From contig CAJUEA010000006.1 in assembly GCA_910584975.1 (NCBI GenBank), forward strand, positions 1 through 51,003: a stretch of 51,003 nt of DNA, in the 5' to 3' direction. Origin of the DNA: an uncultured Christensenella sp. Lineage in GTDB: Bacteria; Bacillota; Clostridia; Christensenellales; UBA3700. Each line of letters begins with the position of its first letter. The stretch's first letter is position 1. The notes below the pieces were generated by a model. It had not been told where the DNA came from. It did not search any database and worked only from the letters and a program-made list of their open reading frames with translations. Positions 34,325 to 41,639 of the stretch are shown here, piece by piece. The position numbers and the translations under genes are program-made.

Positions 34325-34335
34325 TGTAAAATACT

Positions 34336-34938
34336 TCATTTTTTAAGTTTAAACAAAATAAGTTCTACCAAAGCTGCAACTTCTTCCTTTTTGTGTGAAT
34401 TTACATCTTGAATAACAATATCTGCAACCGAAAGCTTTTTGCAAAGCTCAAGCATAGCATGAGTTGTAGCATAATAAAATATTTCCCAATTTGCAACAGC
34501 AGCTATACTTCCGTCTTGCACACCTTGATTGTAAGCAAAACTAAACACAGCCTTAAACTGCTCTAATCCAGAAGAATATTCTCCTATATCAGTTTTGCCT
34601 TCGCTCAGCAAATACGCATCAAATTCATTGATAAATTTAAAAAGTTCACAATGCTCATTAAATATTTTTTGATACCTATTGTAAAACTCCGAAAGTTGTT
34701 CAAAACCATTTAATGTTTTTGGAATGTTAAAGTATTGCTCAAAAATTTTGTTTTCAAGTTTTACAGCTACATCACAAACTAAGTTTTGTTTAGATGAAAA
34801 ATAACGATAAATTGTTGCCTCGCCAACATTAGCTTTGATTGCAATATCTTTAATTGTAACATCTCCAATAGATTTTGACAAAAACAAATCTATTGCGTTA
34901 TCAATGATAAAATTTTTCTTGACATCTTTAATTGTCAT
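34336..34938 (-). CDS. TetR/AcrR-family transcriptional repressor
   Basis: 200 residues. The N-terminal HTH is NFIIDNAIDLFLSKSIGDVTIKDIAIKANVGEATIYRYFSSKQNLV (helix-turn-helix about residues 25-46), followed by an all-helical ligand domain with no close family signature. AGGAG precedes the ATG. The gene is first in a unit with the GPH symporter (90-bp gap). Two GATA...TATC palindromes lie between its promoter and its start codon, so it most likely represses itself and the symporter until an inducer, possibly a glycoside, binds. Confidence 0.9.
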   Translation of the reverse strand: MTIKDVKKNFIIDNAIDLFLSKSIGDVTIKDIAIKANVGEATIYRYFSSKQNLVCDVAVKLENKIFEQYFNIPKTLNGFEQLSEFYNRYQKIFNEHCELFKFINEFDAYLLSEGKTDIGEYSSGLEQFKAVFSFAYNQGVQDGSIAAVANWEIFYYATTHAMLELCKKLSVADIVIQDVNSHKKEEVAALVELILFKLKK

Positions 34939-34957
34939 AAATTCTCCTATTTTTTTT

Positions 34958-34996
34958 GATAGTCAAACTATCTTTTTGATATATTCTCTATCAAAA
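34958..34996. promoter_or_regulatory. Two palindromic TetR operator candidates
   Basis: Site 1: GATAGT-CAA-ACTATC (34958-34972). Site 2: TTTTGATA, 7 bp, TATCAAAA (34974-34996). Both use GATA/TATC half-sites, and site 2 covers the expected start point of the tetR promoter. Confidence 0.6.
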
Positions 34997-35024
34997 TTAT
35001 ATCATTATATTTTTTTAATGTCAA
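34996..35024 (-). promoter_or_regulatory. Consensus sigma-A promoter of tetR-symporter unit
   Basis: TTGACA (35019-35024), 17-bp spacer and TATAAT (34996-35001) on the minus strand, a perfect consensus that would need a repressor to keep it off. Confidence 0.88.
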
Positions 35025-35283
35025 TACCTATTTTTAATTTGCAATAAAAAAACATACCCCATATCAAATGAGATATATTTTCTTTTTGTTAAAATCATAG
35101 TTTATTATTTTGCAACTTTTAGTTATATTTTTAAATAACAAATGTTGCTATAATTGCAATTTTTATGAAAATTCTTAATATATATAATATTTTTTGTGAA
35201 AAACAAATTAATTTTTATTTTAAAACTGTAATTTGCTAACTTGATTTAATCAAAAATATAGTATTGTAACAAATAAATATAAA

Positions 35284-36471
35284 TTACTTATTATTTTTTA
35301 ATTCCTCAAGATACTCACTTATTCTTTTGATTGCTTTTTTCAATTTTTCCATACTATAAGCATAGCTAATACGCACAAAATCATTGCCGTTTTCACCAAA
35401 AGCACTACCCGGTACAACTGCAATTTTTTTTGTAAACAGCAAATCATTTGCAAATTCTTCGCCGTTCATACCTGTGCTTGATACTTTTGGAAAAACATAA
35501 AACGCACCTTTTGGTTCAAAACATTCAAGTCCCATATTGTTTAGTTCCTTAACCAAATATCTACGGCGCTTGTCATATTCTTCGTGCATTTCTTTTACGC
35601 TTGCAAAATCAGTTTCAAAAGCATCGTTAAGCGCTTTTAGTCCTGCATATTGGCTTACAGTTGGTGCGCACATTATGCCATATTGGTGGATTTTGTACAT
35701 TTGCTGCAAAAATTCTCTTGGGCAAGCCACATATCCTAATCTCCAACCTGTCATTGCAAAAGCTTTGGAAAAACCATTTATAACAATAGTTCTCTCCCTC
35801 ATACCATCTAAAGCTGCAATTGAGGTGTGCACCTCGTCGTATGTAAGTTCAGAATAAATTTCGTCTGAAATAACAATTATGTCATTTTCAATGCAAAGTT
35901 TTGCAATTTCAACCAAATGCGATTTTTCCATTATTGCACCAGTTGGATTGTTTGGATAAGGCATTATAAGCACTTTTGTTTTGCTTGTGATTTTTTCAAG
36001 CAAATCTTTTGGTGCAACCTTAAAATCATTTTCAACCACACAATTTACAGGAACAGGAACTCCACCACACAAAGATACGCAAGGCGAATATGACACATAT
36101 GATGGATCTGGAATAAGCACTTCATCACCGGGATTTAACAACGCTCTCAAAGCAAGGTCAATGCCTTCACTTGCCCCAACTGTAACCAAAATTTCGTCAT
36201 TTGGGTCATAAGTCAAGTTGTAACGCATATTAAGATATTTGCCGATTGCCTCACGCAATTCAAGCATACCTGCATTTGAAGTGTATTGGGTGTAACCTCT
36301 TTTTATACTTAAAATTGCTGCATCACGAACTGACCAAGGTGTAACAAAATCTGGCTCGCCAACACCCAAAGAAATTGCATCTTTCATTGAGTTTGCAACA
36401 TCAAAAAACTTTCTGATTCCTGAAGGTTTAATGTTTTTTGTAATATCACTTATATATTTATCGTAGTTCAT
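35284..36471 (-). CDS. PLP-dependent class I/II aminotransferase
   Basis: 395 residues. The fold-type I pattern is complete: SLGVGEPDFVTPWSVRDAA, GYTQYTSNAGMLELREAI, the substrate-side PDPSYVSYSP, YPNNPTGA, ISDEIYSELTY (the Asp contacts the pyridine nitrogen), and the Schiff-base Lys236 in NGFSKAFAMTGWRLGY. It resembles the aspartate/aromatic aminotransferase subgroup (PatA/AspC-like); specificity is not certain. It is translated with the Lrp-type regulator gene, whose stop overlaps its start by ATGA. This pairing is frequent in Clostridia and suggests control by the amino acid it processes. Confidence 0.92.
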   Translation of the reverse strand: MNYDKYISDITKNIKPSGIRKFFDVANSMKDAISLGVGEPDFVTPWSVRDAAILSIKRGYTQYTSNAGMLELREAIGKYLNMRYNLTYDPNDEILVTVGASEGIDLALRALLNPGDEVLIPDPSYVSYSPCVSLCGGVPVPVNCVVENDFKVAPKDLLEKITSKTKVLIMPYPNNPTGAIMEKSHLVEIAKLCIENDIIVISDEIYSELTYDEVHTSIAALDGMRERTIVINGFSKAFAMTGWRLGYVACPREFLQQMYKIHQYGIMCAPTVSQYAGLKALNDAFETDFASVKEMHEEYDKRRRYLVKELNNMGLECFEPKGAFYVFPKVSSTGMNGEEFANDLLFTKKIAVVPGSAFGENGNDFVRISYAYSMEKLKKAIKRISEYLEELKNNK

Positions 36472-36956
36472 CTTATCATCTCTCTTTTATCACTGACACT
36501 TTCGCCAAAAGAAACACCGCTTGACTTATATTCTTTCATAATAAAATGTGTTGCAACACTTACAACGCTGTCGATAGCAGACAATTCCTCTGACACAAAC
36601 AAAGCTATATCCTTGATACTTTTGCCCTCAATGGTCAAAGCCAAATCAAAAGTACCACTCATAAGATACAGATTTTTAACCATATCAAATTTTGCAATTT
36701 CTGTTGCGATTGCCTCATATCCAGATTGACTTTGAGGGTTAACTTTAACCTCGATCAAAGCATCCACATACTCGTCACCCGCTTTTTCGTTGTTAATAAT
36801 GGTAGTATATTTTACAATAACACCACTTTCTTCAAGTTCCGCGACTATTTTGGCGACAGTTTTTTCATCTGAATTAACCATATTTGCAATTTGCGCAGCT
36901 GAATATCTGGCATCTTCTTTCAAAAGTTCAATAACTTTTTTTGTAATTTTGTCCAT
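36468..36956 (-). CDS. Lrp/AsnC-family transcriptional regulator
   Basis: 162 residues from MDKITKKVIELLKEDARYSAAQIANMVNSDEKTVAKIVAELEESGVI; the ATG at 36956 has AAGGAG in place, and the frame's earlier start is rejected. The winged HTH is followed by a RAM-type ligand domain (ALIEVKVNPQSQSGYEAIATEIAKFDMVKNLYLMSGTFDLALTIEGKSIKDIALFVSEELSAIDSVVSVATHFIMKEYK), which binds amino acids in this family. It overlaps the aminotransferase gene by 4 bp. The long leader (about 165 bases) contains an AACAACA/TGTTGTT repeat that could be its own binding site. Confidence 0.92.
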   Translation of the reverse strand: MDKITKKVIELLKEDARYSAAQIANMVNSDEKTVAKIVAELEESGVIVKYTTIINNEKAGDEYVDALIEVKVNPQSQSGYEAIATEIAKFDMVKNLYLMSGTFDLALTIEGKSIKDIALFVSEELSAIDSVVSVATHFIMKEYKSSGVSFGESVSDKREMIR

Positions 36957-37053
36957 AATATACTCCTTTATATTGATATAGTTTTTTATGCTCCCACACA
37001 AAAACAATCAAACTGAAATGTTTTGCTGTGCGATAGTGCTAAAATATCATTTT

Positions 37054-37082
37054 AACAACATTTATTTGTTTATATTGTTGTT
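37054..37082. promoter_or_regulatory. Inverted repeat in the Lrp-gene leader
   Basis: AACAACA (37054-37060) and TGTTGTT (37076-37082) are 15 bp apart, inside the untranslated leader. It could be a regulator site or an mRNA hairpin. Confidence 0.35.
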
Positions 37083-37128
37083 TGTTTTATTTTAAAAACA
37101 GATATTTTATCCCTCTTTTTTATTTAAA

Positions 37129-37157
37129 AGTATACACCATTTGCAATAAAAAGTCAA
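37129..37157 (-). promoter_or_regulatory. Sigma-A promoter of the Lrp-aminotransferase operon
   Basis: TTGACT (37152-37157), 17-bp spacer, TATACT (37129-37134) on the minus strand. Confidence 0.8.
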
Positions 37158-37208
37158 TAATATTTTTTTAAATGTATAATCAATTTTAAAATGCTTATAA
37201 TAACATTG

Positions 37209-37222
37209 TTAGCGAAAGCTAA
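37209..37222 (+). promoter_or_regulatory. GNRA hairpin in the leader of the zinc-ribbon gene
   Basis: TTAGC-GAAA-GCTAA forms a 5-bp stem with a stable GAAA tetraloop just ahead of the ribosome site TAGGAGG. It may protect the short mRNA. TATAAT-like -10 elements at 37175-37180 and 37196-37201 precede it without a clear -35. Confidence 0.4.
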
Positions 37223-37244
37223 AATCAATCTCTAGGAGGTAAAT

Positions 37245-37394
37245 ATGGCATCAAATTGTACTTGTCGTACAGGTGAAAAGCCAGGCAAAGGTTGCTATTC
37301 ATGCACAAATTGCGGCACAGATATTCATCTAAATCAAAACGATAAATGCCCACCATGCCCAAAATGTACTAACACTTCTTTCACAAAAGTTTAA
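37245..37394 (+). CDS. 49-residue zinc-ribbon protein
   Basis: A short frame behind an excellent TAGGAGG site (37233-37239). The product starts MASNCTCRTGEKPGKG and has eight cysteines: C5, C7, C17, C20, C23, C35, C38 and C41. The CYSCTNCG and CPPCPKC blocks are two knuckles of a classical zinc ribbon. GEKPGKG...CTNCG...CPPCPKC...F resembles small stand-alone zinc ribbons found across Firmicutes genomes. It could bind nucleic acid or protein or act as a metal-binding chaperone; no function is established. It is independent of its neighbours, being divergent from the Lrp operon. Confidence 0.8.
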   Translation: MASNCTCRTGEKPGKGCYSCTNCGTDIHLNQNDKCPPCPKCTNTSFTKV

Positions 37395-37625
37395 TTAGTC
37401 ATTAAGAGATGGTTTCATACAAAATATTTGTTCTCAAATTGTTTATGGTATGTAGCAAATCTCAATCCGCTTTAATGCCGATTTTCGATTGATTTTTTTT
37501 GGTAGACATTAAAAATTAACCCGAAAAAACAATAAAATAGAATAATCAAAAATAATTAATTGAAAATAAAAATTAAATTCACTTGTTATTAAAATTATTT
37601 GTTTATACTGCAAATATTTTGTATC

Positions 37626-37654
37626 AAAAACAGCGATTAGAAATAATCGCTGTT
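37626..37654 (-). terminator. Terminator of the large surface-protein gene
   Basis: An 11-bp perfect stem (AACAGCGATTA, 37629-37639, with TAATCGCTGTT, 37644-37654) closed by GAAA/TTTC and followed on the minus strand by TTTTT, 8 bp after the stop codon. Confidence 0.88.
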
Positions 37655-37661
37655 CTTTGTT

Positions 37662-40600
37662 TTATTTGTTTTTCTTGCCCTGCTTTTTACTTTTTGGCTT
37701 TGAGTCTTTCTCATTGTCACTTTCAATTTCGTTTGCAACATCTTCCAATGCAGTTTTAAACTTTTTAAGTTTTTTCACTTCACTTTCACGGCAAGCATAC
37801 ATCAACACTCTTTCATTTTTGTTTTCAAGTGCTTTTATGTTCAAAATGTCTTTTTCTCTTACAATAAATGTCCAATCATTATATTTTACCAAGCTACCAT
37901 TAACATAATTGTCACCAAGGTCATTCATTTCAGTAACATTATTTTTGCAATCAGCTTTTGTGTTTGCAACAGCTGTTGATAAAGTCTTTTTCTTCTTACC
38001 AAGTAGCAAAGCTATTGTCAATATAATTAATAGCAAAACTGTAAGCACATTGCTAACAATCAGCACCCAAACAAGCAAAGGTATTTTGCCATTTGAACCC
38101 AGCCACAATTCAGTACCACCTGCACCTTTGTCATCACTAGCATTTGAATCTGCACCAGTTTTGAACATATATGTTTCCGTTTCATTTAAAGCAACACCAT
38201 TAACTTTTATAAAAACATTTCCAACAAACTCATCTTTAACTTTCAATGATATTTGATAATTTGTGCTATACTGCAAAACAGCATCTTGAGGCAACATATT
38301 TCCAACAACTATGCCATTTTTCATCTCATAAATAACATAATCAAAGTATTTTGCAATATCTTGTTCATTTACACCAAATATAGTAGGTTTTTTATTGCCA
38401 CTGCTCTCCTGCCAACCTTGCATGTTAAACACAAGAGGCATAATTTCAAGCGATATAGCAAATGCATTTTTACTGCTATCGCTCCAAATAACATTGTCTG
38501 CCACGCAGCCATTGCTTGTGTTTGTTCCATCTTTAAAGATTATTTCTATTCTGTAGCTATTGACATTCACAAAGTTCCAGTTGTCATTTACAGGCAATAT
38601 TTCGTTATTGTCCTTATCGTACACTTTAATTTCAAAATATGTTTTCCAATTTGATGGCATATTGGCAACATCGCTCAACTCAAATCCATCCTCTTCAAAA
38701 AACTGCACTTGACTTGCAAGAGGTTTTTTGATTTTCAAACTTTGAATTTCAAAATCAAATTGAGTTTTACCAACAATTATAAAATTCTGCAAATCATCTC
38801 TCAATTCAACAGACACTTTGTATTTCCCTGCATTTTTTGGTGCAGATTGCAAAGGCGTACCATCTGCCTTAAAATAAGACACAATCAAATCATTTGCAGT
38901 AAGCCCACCACCACTAACGGAAAAAATAGCTTGTTGCTCACCGTTGTTGAACACCACTTTTTCATTTGTTATTGCAACAATCACACTATTAGCTGTTGAA
39001 CCAGTCTGCAATGTAGTAACTACTTGTGGAACTTCTTGACCATTGCTAACAAATGTGCAATTAGTAGAATTGAAAGTTCCACCACTATCTTTTAAGGTTG
39101 CTTTTACCCAATAAGTTTTCACTTTGGTCAAATCAAATTCTGCAAAAATTTCATTCAAAGTTGTTTTTTCAGTCATTGCAGAGTTTTTATAATAGCTATA
39201 TTCAATTTCTGCTGTAGTGATATTGCCCAAATCAAGCACTGGCAAGGAAATTGTAATTCCGTCTTGAGTTTTGCTCTCGTTTGTCCATTGAACATTAATT
39301 TTTTTCTTTGTTATCTGCCATGTATGTTTTAATGTAGCATAATTTGCAATTTCAGTACTTGTTGGTATTTTGTAATTATTGTTAGAAGATGTTATGCCTA
39401 CCACTTGTGCTGTATAAGTGCCAATTTCATTTTTAGAATTATTATTATAAGTAAATGTCAAAAAATTTGGATATCCCGATATGATTATAATACTTTGATT
39501 CAACCCATTGTATTCAAGTTCATCTTTACCCCATACCACTTTAGAAAAGTCAATTTCAGCCTTTTCTATTGTTATTTTTATCCACCTGACAGTTTCTGTT
39601 TCAAGATGGTTGGAGTCAAGAATATCAGGTGTTCCTTTAAACTTTGGCAATCGCAGTTTTTCAACAGCACTAATTTGATCCTCAGTCCAATTAAATTTTG
39701 AACTATCACTAACTATTTCTGCATTAACTTTATCTATCCACTCTTTTTTTATTTGGGCTTTAACCCAGTATTCTCCAGCATCTTCAAAAGTTTTTGAACT
39801 ATTTGGATAAGTTAGCTCAATAAATTCATTGTCTACTCCATACAAATCTTTGTTATACCAACTTGTATTTTCATTTTTTGTGGCAATTTCACTCAACATT
39901 TGTGCTTTACCATTATATACACTTTTCAAATCTTGTGGATTGTCTAAGTCATTTGTTAAGTTTTTCAAAACAGTGCTCAAATTCAAGTGAATTGCTGGTC
40001 TAACATTATTGCTATTTGTGACATCTGCATTGTTAGAACTACCATTTGTTGATTGGCAAAGCACTTTGTTATAGTAAACACCTGAACGCAACCATGTAGC
40101 TGAAGAAGTAGCTAATTGACTATCAGACAAATCCCATATAGAATTATTTAATCTAGTGGTTGCAAATGTTCCACCAACTTCAGTTATACTTGGCACCCAA
40201 ATATAATCCTCACCCCAACTATCATATCTAACCCAATTCCCATTTGAGTCTGTAAAGACATCTTCTGGAAGATACAATGGTGTAGACATCCAGCCTGAAT
40301 CTAAGTGGTGCAATGCATCATTGATAAGATTGAAGAAATTTGTCGCACCAAATCTAGTCCAAGATTGAGTGTGTTGATACTTTATTTTTTTCGGTTGAAC
40401 CAAATACTTTTCAGCAAAATTTCCACTTGCAAATTGAGAGAAATTAGCTAAAAGATTTTGTCTCAAAACACTACGGCTATAAGCATTATTGCCTTTTACA
40501 TCTGCATTTGATGTATAAAATTCACTATTAACATCAGATTTATCTGCCATATATAAAGTTACAACAACATCTTCTTCTCCAGCCTTTGCACCATCAGCTA

Positions 40601-40985
40601 AAGTTAGTGCTGCAACTATCCATTCATAACCACCAAGTTTTAAAACCAAACCTTCAGTAGTGTTACCAACTTTAGCATTAATTGCTGAAGCTGGAACAAC
40701 ATAACTATTTGTTTGGCTATCTACCATTTTTTTTATATATTGAACTGGATTTTCATTGCCAAACAACTTATTGGTAAGGTCACTTACTACATAACTATTA
40801 AAACTACTGTCAATCGAATCCCAAAGCTCTGCGCCATTACCAGCTTTTACAGCAACACCTGAGTTTGTAAGAGCATAAGTCTTGCTAGGAGAAATAAAAA
40901 AAGCAAAAACATTACTCATTAAAAGCAATATTATTGCAACAAAAATTGCAACTACTAATTTAAATTTCATATTTGTTTTAGTCAT
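37662..40985 (-). CDS. Large membrane-anchored cell-surface protein with Ig-like repeats
   Basis: 1107 residues. A signal peptide (MTKTNMKFKLVVAIFVAIILLLMSNVFAFF, cleavage near 35-40) leads to a globular domain (about 90-340) ending SATWLRSGVYYNKV...NNVRPAIHLNLS, the pattern of DUF6273-like domains of clostridial surface proteins. Residues about 345-940 are tandem beta-rich, Ig/MBG-like modules containing repeated motifs such as TYTAQVVGI, YWVKATLKDSGG and YKVSVELRDD. A membrane segment spans about 968-995. A 112-residue, charged cytosolic tail follows, ending in a Lys-rich stretch. There is no LPXTG. The start has AGGAG. Likely an adhesin, sensor or cell-surface scaffold. The long cytosolic part argues for signalling or cytoskeletal contact, not simple anchoring. 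Confidence 0.8.
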   Translation of the reverse strand: MTKTNMKFKLVVAIFVAIILLLMSNVFAFFISPSKTYALTNSGVAVKAGNGAELWDSIDSSFNSYVVSDLTNKLFGNENPVQYIKKMVDSQTNSYVVPASAINAKVGNTTEGLVLKLGGYEWIVAALTLADGAKAGEEDVVVTLYMADKSDVNSEFYTSNADVKGNNAYSRSVLRQNLLANFSQFASGNFAEKYLVQPKKIKYQHTQSWTRFGATNFFNLINDALHHLDSGWMSTPLYLPEDVFTDSNGNWVRYDSWGEDYIWVPSITEVGGTFATTRLNNSIWDLSDSQLATSSATWLRSGVYYNKVLCQSTNGSSNNADVTNSNNVRPAIHLNLSTVLKNLTNDLDNPQDLKSVYNGKAQMLSEIATKNENTSWYNKDLYGVDNEFIELTYPNSSKTFEDAGEYWVKAQIKKEWIDKVNAEIVSDSSKFNWTEDQISAVEKLRLPKFKGTPDILDSNHLETETVRWIKITIEKAEIDFSKVVWGKDELEYNGLNQSIIIISGYPNFLTFTYNNNSKNEIGTYTAQVVGITSSNNNYKIPTSTEIANYATLKHTWQITKKKINVQWTNESKTQDGITISLPVLDLGNITTAEIEYSYYKNSAMTEKTTLNEIFAEFDLTKVKTYWVKATLKDSGGTFNSTNCTFVSNGQEVPQVVTTLQTGSTANSVIVAITNEKVVFNNGEQQAIFSVSGGGLTANDLIVSYFKADGTPLQSAPKNAGKYKVSVELRDDLQNFIIVGKTQFDFEIQSLKIKKPLASQVQFFEEDGFELSDVANMPSNWKTYFEIKVYDKDNNEILPVNDNWNFVNVNSYRIEIIFKDGTNTSNGCVADNVIWSDSSKNAFAISLEIMPLVFNMQGWQESSGNKKPTIFGVNEQDIAKYFDYVIYEMKNGIVVGNMLPQDAVLQYSTNYQISLKVKDEFVGNVFIKVNGVALNETETYMFKTGADSNASDDKGAGGTELWLGSNGKIPLLVWVLIVSNVLTVLLLIILTIALLLGKKKKTLSTAVANTKADCKNNVTEMNDLGDNYVNGSLVKYNDWTFIVREKDILNIKALENKNERVLMYACRESEVKKLKKFKTALEDVANEIESDNEKDSKPKSKKQGKKNK

Positions 40986-41026
40986 ATTATTTTCTCCTTA
41001 GTATGGTGTTTTAAAACGACAAAATG

Positions 41027-41060
41027 CACATAATGCAGTGTTTTTATTGCACATTATGTG
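41027..41060. repeat. Inverted repeat in the leader of the surface-protein gene
   Basis: CACATAATG (41027-41035) and CATTATGTG (41052-41060) are 16 bp apart, some 40-75 bp upstream of the surface-gene start codon. It would form a hairpin in that mRNA. Confidence 0.5.
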
Positions 41061-41062
41061 TC

Positions 41063-41100
41063 AAAAGTGTCAAAAAAGGTATACCTTTTTTGACACTTTT
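41063..41100. repeat. Perfect 38-bp palindrome centred on GGTATACC
   Basis: Every base of 41063-41081 is matched by the complement in 41082-41100 with no spacer. The arm contains GTGTCA followed by six A. The right end is 4 bp from the -35 hexamer of the plus-strand promoter. Without a loop it is more likely a protein-binding site, an element end, or a cruciform than a terminator. A related palindrome is at 41204-41231. Confidence 0.8.
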
Positions 41101-41104
41101 TCTC

Positions 41105-41133
41105 TTGACATTTTTTGATATTTTTTATATTAT
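41105..41133 (+). promoter_or_regulatory. Plus-strand promoter with no gene behind it
   Basis: TTGACA (41105-41110), 17-bp spacer, TATTAT (41128-41133). The transcript would start near 41140. Confidence 0.75.
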
Positions 41134-41139
41134 ATAAAT

Positions 41140-41240
41140 ATAAAGGTTATAAAAAATAGCGTAAATATAACCAATACTTATAAACTTTTAATACTAGCTA
41201 TTGTGTCAGAAAATGTATACTTTTTCTGACAGTTTTTTTA
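41140..41240 (+). ncRNA. Candidate small RNA, about 100 nt
   Basis: It runs from the promoter at 41105-41133 to the terminator at 41204-41239. Predicted structure: a 5' hairpin GGTTATA/TATAACC (41145-41151 and 41166-41172), a 31-base single-stranded stretch, then the terminator hairpin. No ribosome site or reading frame is convincing. It is very A/U rich, which lowers confidence. It is antisense to any long leader of the surface-protein gene if that gene starts upstream of 41140. Confidence 0.4.
41204..41239 (+). terminator. Terminator-like palindrome with GTATAC centre
   Basis: TGTCAGAAAA (41204-41213) and TTTTCTGACA (41222-41231) pair perfectly around a TGTATACT centre and are followed by seven T. 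The arm and centre resemble the 38-bp palindrome at 41063-41100. Confidence 0.65.
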
Positions 41241-41458
41241 CACTTTGTTTAAAATCAAAAAAAATGGTCTTGCTCTGCAATCATTTTTAATAAAAAATCA
41301 AACACAAAAAATTTAAATTTATTTTAAATTTTTTGCCGAAAATCGCTATAAAACACAGATTTTGTCTATACTTTATTAAATTTTGTTGTAAAATTTTAAT
41401 ATAAAACTTAACCAAGAAACTGCATTAAAAAATGCCTTAGACAAAATTTAAATTTTCA

Positions 41459-41494
41459 AAAAAATAACGCACCTGAAAATTTCTTTTCAAGTGC
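41459..41494 (-). terminator. manA terminator
   Basis: GCAC-x-TGAAAA (41469-41479) pairs with TTTTCA-x-GTGC (41484-41494) around a TTTC loop, with one mismatch. On the minus strand it is followed by TTATTTTTTTG. Confidence 0.65.
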
Positions 41495-41639
41495 ATTTAT
41501 TTTGTTAATTTTTCTTTTTCAATATTTTTTAGACATATTATTTCTTGCAAATTGCATCTAACAATACTGAACTTTTACAAATCAAGCATTATTACAATCT
41601 TAAATCACAAAATCTTAAATTTAAATTGCTTGTTTTAAA

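Larger units (their letters stand above)
34939..35283. other. Intergenic region with tetR control elements
   Basis: Contains the tetR promoter and operators (34958-35024). A weaker ATATC/GATAT inverted repeat at 35061-35076 lies upstream of the promoter. No clear terminator for the aminotransferase gene is seen at the right-hand end, and no coding sequence. Confidence 0.5.
40986..41639. other. 654-bp intergenic region rich in palindromes
   Basis: Between the surface-protein gene and manA. It holds a long hairpin (41027-41060), a 38-bp palindrome, a plus-strand promoter, a terminator-like palindrome and the manA terminator, all listed separately. Sequence 41240-41455 is A/T-rich with nothing I can support. 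A weak minus-strand promoter for the surface gene (TTGGTT-17-TATAAC, near 41150-41180) is possible. Confidence 0.6.

Noticed and set aside
41063..41100. The 38-bp palindrome as an ordinary terminator
   Set aside because: It has no loop and no upstream plus-strand transcript, and on the minus strand it lies in the leader of the surface gene without a following U run. Operator or element end is more likely.
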